Shown here one piece after another: positions 8,450-16,500 of a DNA stretch of 35,264 bases. Source of the stretch: Candidatus Omnitrophota bacterium (GTDB lineage: Bacteria; Omnitrophota; Gorgyraeia; Zapsychrales; Aceulaceae); NCBI GenBank assembly GCA_028693815.1, contig JAQUUP010000021.1, forward strand, positions 1-35,264, in the 5' to 3' direction. The position numbers and the translations under genes were made by a program. Numbering within the stretch: position 1 is the stretch's first letter; each line of letters opens with the position of its first letter. The notes beneath the pieces are model-generated. The model was not told where the DNA came from and ran no database searches. It was given only the letters and a program-made list of their open reading frames with translations.

Positions 8450-9306
8450 GCTCTCGGATGTGCGTGATCATAAATTTTCTTAAGTTTCTCTGTGGTCATA
8501 TGAGTATAAATTTGGGTTGTTGACAAATTAACATGTCCCAATAATTCTTGCACAGCACGTAAATCTGCTCCAGCATTTAAAAGGTGTGTTGCAAATGAAT
8601 GTCTTAATGCGTGTGGTGAAATCTTGGTTTGAATACTTGCCTCAGAAATATGTTGATTAACAATATTTCGGATGCTTCGGTCTGTTATGCGCGTGCCGCG
8701 TTGATTTAAAAAAACCGCCTCTGATTTATGCTTTCGTTTGTTAATATATTCGCGAATGCTTTTAAGCGCTGTTTCCCCTATCGGCATAAGACGCTCTTTT
8801 TTTCCTTTTCCTGAAACCTTAACAATATTACTGATAAAATCAACCCGATTCAAATCCAAAGATACCAGCTCGCTAACGCGCATCCCAGTGCTGTAAAGTG
8901 TTTCTAAAATAGCGCGATCTCTTAAGCCTGGCTCATCTTTCTTTTTTGATATTTCCATCAAACGGCCAGCGTCTTGTTCGGATAGAAAATGAGGCAACTT
9001 CTTGTCCAGCTTGGGCGTCATCAAAAGAGTCGCGGGATTCTTACTAACCAATCCTTCTCGAAAAATAAATTTAAAAAAACTCCTCAAAGCCGAAAGCTTG
9101 CGCGCAACGGTTCGTGATTTTAAGTCTCTAGAACGCAAACTTGCCAAATAGCGCCTTAAGTGAAAATAATCAACTCGCTCAATTGAAGTATCTTTTAAAA
9201 AAACAAAAAACTCTTCTAGATCAATCTTATAGTTTAGAATCGTATGTTTTGAATAATTCTTTTCTATATCGAGATACGACAAAAACTTTTCAACATATCG
9301 ATTCAT
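8446..9306 (-). CDS. xerC: Tyrosine recombinase XerC
   Basis: This 286-residue site-specific recombinase resolves chromosome dimers at dif. Residues 1 to about 90 form the SAM-like core-binding domain and the rest the catalytic domain. The full catalytic set is visible: Arg143 (TGMRVSEL), Lys167 (SGKGKKERL), His232 and Arg235 (HALRH), His258 (LGHVN) and Tyr267 (IYTHM). The C-terminus, IYDHAHPRA, resembles XerC more than XerD. The order dprA, topA, xerC is the arrangement known from Firmicutes, where trmFO usually sits between topA and xerC; trmFO is absent here. Its stop overlaps the waaA start by four bases, tying it to the lipid A operon. Confidence 0.92.
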   Translation of the reverse strand: MNRYVEKFLSYLDIEKNYSKHTILNYKIDLEEFFVFLKDTSIERVDYFHLRRYLASLRSRDLKSRTVARKLSALRSFFKFIFREGLVSKNPATLLMTPKLDKKLPHFLSEQDAGRLMEISKKKDEPGLRDRAILETLYSTGMRVSELVSLDLNRVDFISNIVKVSGKGKKERLMPIGETALKSIREYINKRKHKSEAVFLNQRGTRITDRSIRNIVNQHISEASIQTKISPHALRHSFATHLLNAGADLRAVQELLGHVNLSTTQIYTHMTTEKLKKIYDHAHPRA

Positions 9307-9330
9307 AAATTAGAGTTTCTTGGGTTTGTT

Positions 9331-9413
9331 GAGTTCATAGAGTTCATCATGCTAGTAATATTCTATTTAATCAAATCATCCAACTCTATAAACTCCATGA
9401 ACGCTATAAACTC
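9331..9413. repeat. GAGTT(C/T)ATAG inverted repeat between topA and xerC
   Basis: The plus-strand arm GAGTTCATAGAGTTCAT (9331-9347) is matched on the other strand by GAGTTTATAGCGTTCAT (9413-9397), 15 of 17 positions. A further related unit, GAGTTTATAGAGTTGGATGA, sits inside the right arm. The right arm overlaps the end of topA: the last codons and TAG stop of topA are made of repeat sequence. The same motif family recurs upstream of topA. Confidence 0.6.
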
Positions 9414-11365
9414 TCTTTAGGTAACTGCCTGCTAGTAAACGTACACTCCGGATACTGGCTACATCCATAAAACGTTGTCCCTCTTCTTGATCGCCTTTGC
9501 ACCAACTCTCCTACGCAATTTTCTTCTGGACATTTAACACCCGTCAGAAATGGTTGCGAATGCTTGCACTCAGGAAAGCCCGAACAACTTAAAAACTTTC
9601 CATTGCGTCCCCATTTAACCGCTAAAGGCTTCTGGCACTCGGGACATTTATGCTCTGTCAAAGATACAACTTTTTCAATATTCTCTGTTGCATAATCAAG
9701 CTCTTCTTTAAAAGGCTTATAAAACTCATTGAGAAGCTTTGTGTAATCAAGCTCGCCTTCTTCAATCAGATCAAGATGCTCTTCCATAGTCGCTGTAAAG
9801 CTTATGGCCATAATTCTTGGAAAATATTCAACTAAAAGATCAATAATCGTAAAAGCTAACTCTGTCGAGCTAAAATATCCATTTTCACGATACACATAAT
9901 TGCGCATAACAAGCGTATTGATAATTGGCGCATATGTACTCGGCCGACCAATGCCAGCTTCTTCAAGCCCGCGAACAAGCGTAGCTTCAGAATAGCGTGG
10001 TGGTGGTTTTGTAAAATGCTGTGTCGGCTTAGCCTCCACAAGCTCAAGAGCCTCATCTTTTTTATACAGAGAAAGATCAACAACAGAATCTTTTTCTTTT
10101 GAGCTTTGATCCAAAACAAGCTGTCCATCAAATTTAAGACTAGAGGCCGACGCGCTAAAATCAAACTTTCCGGCATTAATCAAAATTCTTTTTTGCAAGA
10201 AAACCGCTGGTGTCATTTGACAGCTGACAAATCTTCGCCAAATAAGTTCATAGATTTTATATTGCTCTTCTGTCAAAAAAGGCCTCATGTCCTCTGGCTT
10301 TCTAAAGACATCTGACGGACGAATCGCCTCATGAGCTTCTTGCGCTCTCTTTTTTGACTTATACTCATTGGGTTTTTCCGGCAAATACGCTGCGCCATAT
10401 TGCTGTTCAATTAAATCCCGAACTCTTTTTTTGGCTTCGTCAGCAATATTAACAGAATCTGTACGCATATAGGTAATCAAACCAACAGTTTCTCCGTCTC
10501 CAAGATCAACACCCTCATAAAGTTGCTGAGCAACCATCATTGTTCGACTTGTGTTAAAATTAAGCTTGTTAAATGCTTCCTGCTGAAGTGTACTGGTAAT
10601 AAATGGTGGCAGTGCATTTCGGCGCACTTCTTTTTCTGTTACGTCAGAAATAACAAACTGCTGGCTCTTGATGTCCTCTAAAATCTGATCCACTTCCTCT
10701 TTGGTTTTCAAATCAATCTTGTCATTATCAATCTTATCGAGCGATGCATTCAAAATATCTTGGCTATCAGCCTTTTTTAAATCAACAGACATCTGCCAAT
10801 ATTCTTGAGGATTAAATGCAGCAATCGCGCGATCTCGCTCAACGATAAGACGAAGCGCAACAGACTGAACGCGTCCAGCGCTTAAACCCGAACCAACTTT
10901 TTTCCAAAGCAATGGACTAAGCTGATATCCTACTAATCGATCCAAAACACGCCGTGCTATTTGTGCATCAATTCTTTTCTCGTCAAATTCACGTACATTA
11001 TCAAACGCCTTTAAAACAGCCTCTTTGGTAATTTCATGAAATGTCACACGATAAACATTCTTTCCTTCGCCAATTTCCTTAGCCAAATTCCATCCTATCG
11101 CCTCTCCTTCGCGGTCAGGGTCTGTGGCAATATAAATGTTCTTCTTTTTCAAAGCTTCTTTCTTAAGAGCTTTAAGGGTTTTTTGCTTGCTACGAATAAT
11201 GATCAACTTGGGCTTAAAGTTATCTTCCAGATCGATGCCAAGCGTTGATTTAGGTAAATCAATTAGATGCCCCATGGAAGAGACAACCTTAAAGCTCTTG
11301 CCTAGGATTTTATTAATCGTTTTGACCTTTGCAGGAGATTCAACAATAACCAATGAGTTTGCCAT
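9404..11365 (-). CDS. topA: DNA topoisomerase I
   Basis: Type IA topoisomerase that relaxes negative supercoils. The 653-residue protein has the TOPRIM domain at the N-terminus (LVIVESPAKVKTI; acidic triad in ATDPDREGE, residues 80-88), then the gate domains. The catalytic Tyr299 lies in GLITYMRTDSVN, with Arg301 following. SAGRVQSVALRLI and GRPSTYAPII are also conserved. The C-terminus carries two four-cysteine zinc ribbons (about residues 574-645; CPEC...CSGFPEC and CPEENC...CSQYPEC), fewer than in some relatives. The ATG at 11365 is preceded by AGGATATTTT. A good promoter overlaps the end of dprA upstream. The last residues (KESL) are encoded by an intergenic repeat, so the original stop may have been elsewhere. 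Confidence 0.96.
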   Translation of the reverse strand: MANSLVIVESPAKVKTINKILGKSFKVVSSMGHLIDLPKSTLGIDLEDNFKPKLIIIRSKQKTLKALKKEALKKKNIYIATDPDREGEAIGWNLAKEIGEGKNVYRVTFHEITKEAVLKAFDNVREFDEKRIDAQIARRVLDRLVGYQLSPLLWKKVGSGLSAGRVQSVALRLIVERDRAIAAFNPQEYWQMSVDLKKADSQDILNASLDKIDNDKIDLKTKEEVDQILEDIKSQQFVISDVTEKEVRRNALPPFITSTLQQEAFNKLNFNTSRTMMVAQQLYEGVDLGDGETVGLITYMRTDSVNIADEAKKRVRDLIEQQYGAAYLPEKPNEYKSKKRAQEAHEAIRPSDVFRKPEDMRPFLTEEQYKIYELIWRRFVSCQMTPAVFLQKRILINAGKFDFSASASSLKFDGQLVLDQSSKEKDSVVDLSLYKKDEALELVEAKPTQHFTKPPPRYSEATLVRGLEEAGIGRPSTYAPIINTLVMRNYVYRENGYFSSTELAFTIIDLLVEYFPRIMAISFTATMEEHLDLIEEGELDYTKLLNEFYKPFKEELDYATENIEKVVSLTEHKCPECQKPLAVKWGRNGKFLSCSGFPECKHSQPFLTGVKCPEENCVGELVQRRSRRGTTFYGCSQYPECTFTSRQLPKESL

Positions 11366-11390
11366 AAAATATCCTATGTTATAAATGTTT

Positions 11391-11445
11391 GAGTTTATTG
11401 CGTTGATAGCGTTATTGAGCTTATCGAATTGACTCTATAAGCCCT
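11391..11445. repeat. Second GAGTTTAT-type repeat, upstream of topA
   Basis: The plus strand reads GAGTTTATTG CGTTGATAGC GTTATTGAGC, followed by an inverted partner (GACTCTATAAG). It resembles the element downstream of topA and lies in the topA 5' leader. The copies are degenerate, so the family relation is a judgement by eye. Confidence 0.4.
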
Positions 11446-11497
11446 ATGATTTCATTTCTTACTAATTTATATTATTAATATTTATATAAGTAAATCT

Positions 11498-11525
11498 ATT
11501 ATAGAGGATTTTTAGATTCTGACAA
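11498..11525 (-). promoter_or_regulatory. Candidate sigma-70 promoter of topA
   Basis: On the minus strand TTGTCA (11525-11520) and TATAAT (11503-11498) are separated by 16 bases, five and six matches to consensus. The -35 box lies inside the last codons of dprA. It would give topA a leader of about 125 nucleotides that includes the repeat above. Confidence 0.55.
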
Positions 11526-12612
11526 ACAGTTTTCCAGGCAATTGCTTAATCAGCCGCTTTAGCTCCAAAGAGAGCAGCCCTGAAGATGCCTGAGAAATGG
11601 AAAGTCCAGTTTTTTCTAGAATTTGATCTAGATAGGTAGGCTTTAAGGAAATCGAGTCAAAAATTCTTTGCTCAACATCGCTGAGATTTTTTACAAGAGT
11701 CTGGTCATCATTTTCCAGCACCTTTAATCGAGCATTTTTAAGATTTATTTGAAGATCTTCCAAAACATCCTCAATCGAGCTTACAAGTTTTGCACCTTGC
11801 TTAATAAGATTATTCGTGCCCTGAGCACTTGGACTGTCAACTTTTCCAGGAATCGCAAAAACTTCCCTTCCCTGCTCAAGAGCCAAATCAGCCGTAATAA
11901 GAGCACCGCTTCTTTGAGCAGCTTCCACAACAATAACACCTAAAGACAATCCGCTAACAATACGATTTCTTCTTGGAAAATTACCAGCCAAAGGTTTTGT
12001 CGACATTGGAAACTCAGAAATAACAGCACCGTTTCTAGAGATATCTTCGGCCAATTTCTTGTTTTCTGGAGGATAGATATTGGCCAATCCACTTCCTAAG
12101 ACAGCGATGGTTCGCCCCTTAGCGCGTAAAGCACCTCTATGCGCTGCCGTATCAATTCCCCGAGCCATTCCAGAAACCACGGTAATGCCAAAATCAGAAA
12201 GTTGCATCGCAAACTTTTCAGCTGTCGATGTTCCATAAACCGAAGCTCGGCGAGAACCAACAATCGAGATAGCATTGGCATCAATGGCTTCAAGCGTTCC
12301 CTTGACATAAAGAACAACCGGTGTATCACTGATATTCTTTAAATTCTTCGGAAACGACTCTTGAGTTATTGCACAGACATTAACATCATGACTTTTCATT
12401 AAAGCATGTTCTTTTTCTAGAAATTCCTCTTTTGGAAATTCTGAAATATTTTGAGCAACATTCTTTGGAATACATCCAAGCGAAAGAATCTCTTTTTGAG
12501 AAGCCAATAAAACTTTTTTGGCAGATACAAAATAAGATAAGAGTTGTTTAATTCGAATCGGCCCGAGGCCAGGGATAGCATTTAGAATAAGTAAGGAATC
12601 GATAGAAGTCAT
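11512..12612 (-). CDS. dprA: DNA-processing protein DprA (Smf)
   Basis: DprA binds incoming single-stranded DNA and loads RecA during transformation. In this 366-residue protein, residues 1 to about 70 form a helix-hairpin-helix/SAM-like region (LNAIPGLGPIRIKQLL). The Rossmann-like core has ISIVGSRRAS, VVSGMARGIDTAAHRGAL, VLGSGLANIYPPEN, FPRRNRIVSGLS and GALITADLALEQGREVFAIPG. The C-terminal 60 residues resemble the winged-helix domain of the family (YLDQILEKTGLSISQASSGL). I chose the ATG at 12612. A longer frame to 12660 adds 16 residues that come from the flanking repeat element. The Shine-Dalgarno is weak for both. It sits between aroK and topA. Confidence 0.93.
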   Translation of the reverse strand: MTSIDSLLILNAIPGLGPIRIKQLLSYFVSAKKVLLASQKEILSLGCIPKNVAQNISEFPKEEFLEKEHALMKSHDVNVCAITQESFPKNLKNISDTPVVLYVKGTLEAIDANAISIVGSRRASVYGTSTAEKFAMQLSDFGITVVSGMARGIDTAAHRGALRAKGRTIAVLGSGLANIYPPENKKLAEDISRNGAVISEFPMSTKPLAGNFPRRNRIVSGLSLGVIVVEAAQRSGALITADLALEQGREVFAIPGKVDSPSAQGTNNLIKQGAKLVSSIEDVLEDLQINLKNARLKVLENDDQTLVKNLSDVEQRIFDSISLKPTYLDQILEKTGLSISQASSGLLSLELKRLIKQLPGKLFVRI

Positions 12613-12648
12613 AAGATTAAATAACCAATACACAAAGTTCAAATTACA

Positions 12649-12874
12649 AGCAATAGACAATCAAAAGAATAGGCAACAAACCAAATCCCAAATTCCACTT
12701 CAAAATCTAAAATAAATCTAAAATTTAAACTTCCAAAACGTCTAACAAGACAGACAATAGACAAGATCCCAAATTCAAACTTCAAAATCCAGAATAAATC
12801 TAAAATTCAAATGGATTTGTTTTGATTTTTGAGCTTTGGATTTTGATGTTACATTCATTTTATTGTCTATTGCT
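12649..12874. repeat. 226-bp AT-rich element with inverted ends between dprA and aroK
   Basis: The ends are inverted copies: AGCAATAGACAATCAAAAG at 12649-12667 on the plus strand, and AGCAATAGACAATAAAATG on the minus strand at 12874-12856. The first 13 bases are identical. Inside are two direct, imperfect copies of a unit with CCCAAATTC, ACTTCAAAATC and AATAAATCTAAAATT (near 12685-12735 and 12768-12812), and an inverted partial copy at the right (GGATTTTGAT). No reading frame of interest lies within. The right arm reaches into aroK and encodes its last four residues (SNRQ) and stop. It looks like a non-coding palindromic repeat, perhaps MITE-like, but no target duplication is evident. Confidence 0.6.
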
Positions 12875-13384
12875 CGACTCATGACTTATGGCTTTTATGA
12901 TTTCTTCCACCACTTTTTCAACACTCTTGCCATCTGTATCAACAGTTAAATCTGCTTTTTCATAAAAAGATGCACGCTCTATGAGAAGCTCTGCAATCTT
13001 GACTTTTGGATTTTCTACGTTTAAAAGTGGTCGGTGTGATTGGTCTTTGATTCGACGATAAATAGCTTGTGAAGAAGTTTTTAAATAAACGATGGTACCG
13101 TTATAACGTAAGTTATTTATATTCTGTTCTCTTAAAACAACTCCTCCGCCGCAATCAATCACAAGGCCTTCACCTCGACTAACCTCAAAAACAACGTCTT
13201 CTTCCACATTTCTAAAATATTTTTCGCCTTTAATTGAAAAAATATCAGTAATTTCCATTCGTTCTCGATCAATAATCAACTCGTCAGTGCTGACGAGCTT
13301 GCGCCCGCTCTTCTCAGCCAAAAGCTTGGCCACGGTAGATTTTCCAGAACCCATAAAACCAACTAATGCAATGTTTTTGTTCAT
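12860..13384 (-). CDS. aroK: Shikimate kinase
   Basis: AroK phosphorylates shikimate at the 3-hydroxyl with ATP, a step of the chorismate pathway; aroE is about 12 kb away in this window. The 174-residue length is normal. The P-loop GFMGSGKST is at residues 9-17. STDELIIDRERMEI carries the shikimate-binding Asp region, YFRNVEED the Arg, and DCGGGVVL the glycine-rich segment; DQSHRPLL is the lid Arg region. The gene stands alone between the P1 terminator and a repeat element. A promoter-like sequence ends only six bases before the ATG, so the message may be leaderless. The C-terminal SNRQ comes from the repeat. Confidence 0.95.
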   Translation of the reverse strand: MNKNIALVGFMGSGKSTVAKLLAEKSGRKLVSTDELIIDRERMEITDIFSIKGEKYFRNVEEDVVFEVSRGEGLVIDCGGGVVLREQNINNLRYNGTIVYLKTSSQAIYRRIKDQSHRPLLNVENPKVKIAELLIERASFYEKADLTVDTDGKSVEKVVEEIIKAISHESSNRQ

Positions 13385-13390
13385 AAGCTA

Positions 13391-13419
13391 ATTGTAGCAG
13401 AAAAATGTTAGGTGGTAAA
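13391..13419 (-). promoter_or_regulatory. Candidate promoter of aroK, near-leaderless
   Basis: TTTACC (13419-13414) and TACAAT (13396-13391), with TGC in front of the -10 box, are 17 bases apart on the minus strand. Only six bases separate the -10 box from the aroK ATG, so transcription would begin at or next to the start codon. No Shine-Dalgarno is present, which fits. This rests on sequence alone. Confidence 0.4.
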
Positions 13420-13456
13420 AGATTAAAAAACTAAAAAAACTAAAACTAAAACTAAA

Positions 13457-13487
13457 AGGGCCGCTGTTTTATCTAAACAGCGGCCCT
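13457..13487 (-). terminator. Strong intrinsic terminator behind P1
   Basis: A perfect 13-base stem (AGGGCCGCTGTTT with its complement) and a 5-base loop lie 45 bases after the P1 stop. On the minus strand it is followed by TTTAGTTTTAGTTTTAG, a T-rich tail made of short ACTAAA repeats on the other strand (about 13425-13457). It separates P1 from aroK. Confidence 0.85.
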
Positions 13488-13531
13488 ATATTTGCAACAT
13501 AAAGAATATAAATAAATTAACAAGATTAAAA

Positions 13532-16500
13532 TTACTTTAAAAAACTTAGCCTTTTCGGCTCCTCAGCATATTCCCTGGACATCTCAGTTTCATAAAAGTT
13601 GTTCTCATTAGCCATTCCAAGAAGCCATGGAAGATCAGTAATAATTACAAAATTAATTATCATCGGCACTAGCCCATCAATGTCAATATGCCCAACATCC
13701 TGAAACTTCACCGGCAAAGGTATTCCATCTTTATCCCGCTTAATCTGCATATCGAAATTGATACGATTAAAGTCTATACCACCAGTTGGTACAACTGCTG
13801 AAGAGGCCTCTCCTTTTTTTTCTTTCAAGGGAAACAATTTCTCTGTATTATTAGCTAGATCGCTAATCACACCATAAATCGACTCATTAACATAAAAAGG
13901 AACACCGGCTTTTTTGGCTGCTGTTGCTAAAATGAGAATTGGGCGTCTTAACTGATAGTCAACATCGTGTTTCGTGATGTCGACCCCATTGATATTATCT
14001 TCTTCAAGAGCCATTAAATCCGAAACAAGGCGAAGTGGATCTGCGATGTCAAGATAGGAAATATTCAGATTCGGATCAAGGATTTCCTTGATTTCATATA
14101 AGTTAGCAGGAACCTCAACGGAAACAGCAAGTGGGACGCCAAGCTCTATTTCGCCTAATAATTCTCTTACCTTTTTGATCTCCTCGAAGCTTCGGACAGC
14201 TTTTAACTCAAGAACAATGTTATCATTGTCTTCTTCGATGAGTTCTTTGATGATCTCCAGGTCAACCTTAAAAAATTTCCTGTTATCGTTTAAAGATTTA
14301 ACAAGCCCGTGCACTCCATAGCCAGGATTTGCTTCTTTTGGCTCATAAACTTCCCCATATTTTAGTTTTTGGTACTCTGAAGAGAAGATATTGTCGGTCG
14401 AGATAAAAAGTTTCTTTCCTTGCTTTTTAGCTTCATAGGCTGCTTCCCTAACAGCTTCTTTTAATTTTGCCCGATAAAAAAGCAAGCCAATCCCTTCCTT
14501 GTCGATGCTGAGGCTATATCCGTTTTCACGAAGCATATTACGGATATCCTGATACATAGACCGATAGATATGCCAATCTGCTCCGGCAAGCATCTTCCCT
14601 TCTTTCACGGTAGGCAAAATTTCTTTATCATAAGATTCAAAAGCCTTAAAATGCATACCCAGGGTCAATAAAAATTCTCCGATATTAAAATGATTAGGAC
14701 TTTCTTTTTTAATGGATTGAATCGCCTTCGGATCCATGTCAAAATCGAAACCGACAGCGTCTTTGGCCACTTGAGGTATTTCAAAATTCGTATTGGCTAA
14801 ATTTTTAGCGACTCTCTCGTATACCTCAAGCAAAACTGAAACCGCATCATAACCAAACGCCTTCAAGATAGCGCCATAATCATCTTGACCCGGAACCGAA
14901 GGATCATTACCGCAATAACTCACGGAATATTTTTTGTTATATTTTTTATTAAAATCTCTTACGATTTTAGCAATACGCGCGTTCCATCTAAGGACAGAAG
15001 GACTATAGGCATTAACCGTATCTTTTAATGCTTTATTATCGGTGTTCCTATCGATCCTGGCATTTGTCTGAAGAGCATCATTGCCCCCTGTTGAGAAAAA
15101 GAAATTAAGCTTTTTTCCTGTTTCATCTTCAAAATTTTTGGCAGCCATCAAGAAATCCTCAACGTTAATTGAATTCGTCGGGATTTCTGTCATGATGCCG
15201 ACCTTAATGTCTTCGGTTAACATGCCAAGTTCGTCCATCACCTCAAGCATCCTGGTTACATCCTCTGGCCGCCTGACAATAGGCGCAAAAACACCGATCT
15301 TTACTTTTTTAGTGTCTAAGACTTTTTTGATAGCTCCTAGCTGCCAACGCAAAACCTGCGGATTATGAAACATCAGATCAAGTCCTCGAAATCCTTTCAT
15401 GGGGTTCACTTCCCTTTTGATAAACCTTTCCGCGGAATAGACGCCCTCGTACTCATCGGTCTTTCTGTCATCTAGGCGGATATAATGCCTTTTATCCAGA
15501 AGCATCACAATCTGCGACAAAATCTCGGCATCTGAGTCTGCCTCGATCTTGCCACCTACTTTTTTGATCAATGTTTTTAATATTCCTTCTAATTGGTGAA
15601 GAGGGGCAACGCGACCAAGTCCATCGCGATAATACTGCTTTACAATATTTAAAACTTTAATCCGAAGCTGATAGTCAGCAAGGCTCTGCGCACGAACTAA
15701 AACATTGTTTTCTGAAGGGATCGTTGATACTGCTTTTGATAAGAGGGATTCGTATAGGGTTGAAACATAAAAATCCTCTGCCGAATTATAACCCTTAATA
15801 GCTTCTTCTACATATTTGATTTCATCCTTATCTTTTTCCCTGTCCAAGATCGGACCTTCATGCGACATGTGATTCTCACGTCTAATCATATTGTCATAGG
15901 CTAAAAGGAGATCCGGATATATTCCTATGCTATTTGTGAGCGTTAATTCCTGGCGGTCAAGCCCAATCCCGTAAAAAGACGGCATATTCCGTAGCGGCGC
16001 CCCCTTGTAGGCCTTATCAGTAGTGGCCGCAAAAACACCTAAACGGATATCGCCGTAAGGCGTAGAAGGAAGACCTTTGATACTAAAATCTTTTCCTGCA
16101 ACTTTAAGCTCATGATCCATCCCTAGTAATATTTTTCCCCGATTCGCATCAATGGTGATTTCAGTTCCATTCGGCAAAGCATCGCGCACGTCTTCAAATG
16201 TCGCATTTGTTATGCCCGTAACCGCAACGAGCCCAAACTCCGAAGCAACAATCATAGTGTGGGAATTTGGCCCACCTTTTTGTGCGATAATACCACGGGC
16301 CGCTTGCATAGCAGAATTCATATCAGGATCGCTTTGATATGCTGCCATAATTTTGTTGATAGTTCGGGCCAAAGTTTCCGGATTTTTATCTAAAACCCAA
16401 TAAATCTCCCCTTGTGCGGCTCCACCTGTTTTGGCAAGAAAATTAAACGGTAAAACCCGTCCTTCCTTTTGCGCTTTTTCAAATGCCTTATCAGTTACAA

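Noticed and set aside
12649-12874. CRISPR array in the repeated AT-rich spacer
   Set aside because: Units are degenerate, unequal and partly inverted, without uniform spacers or cas genes nearby.
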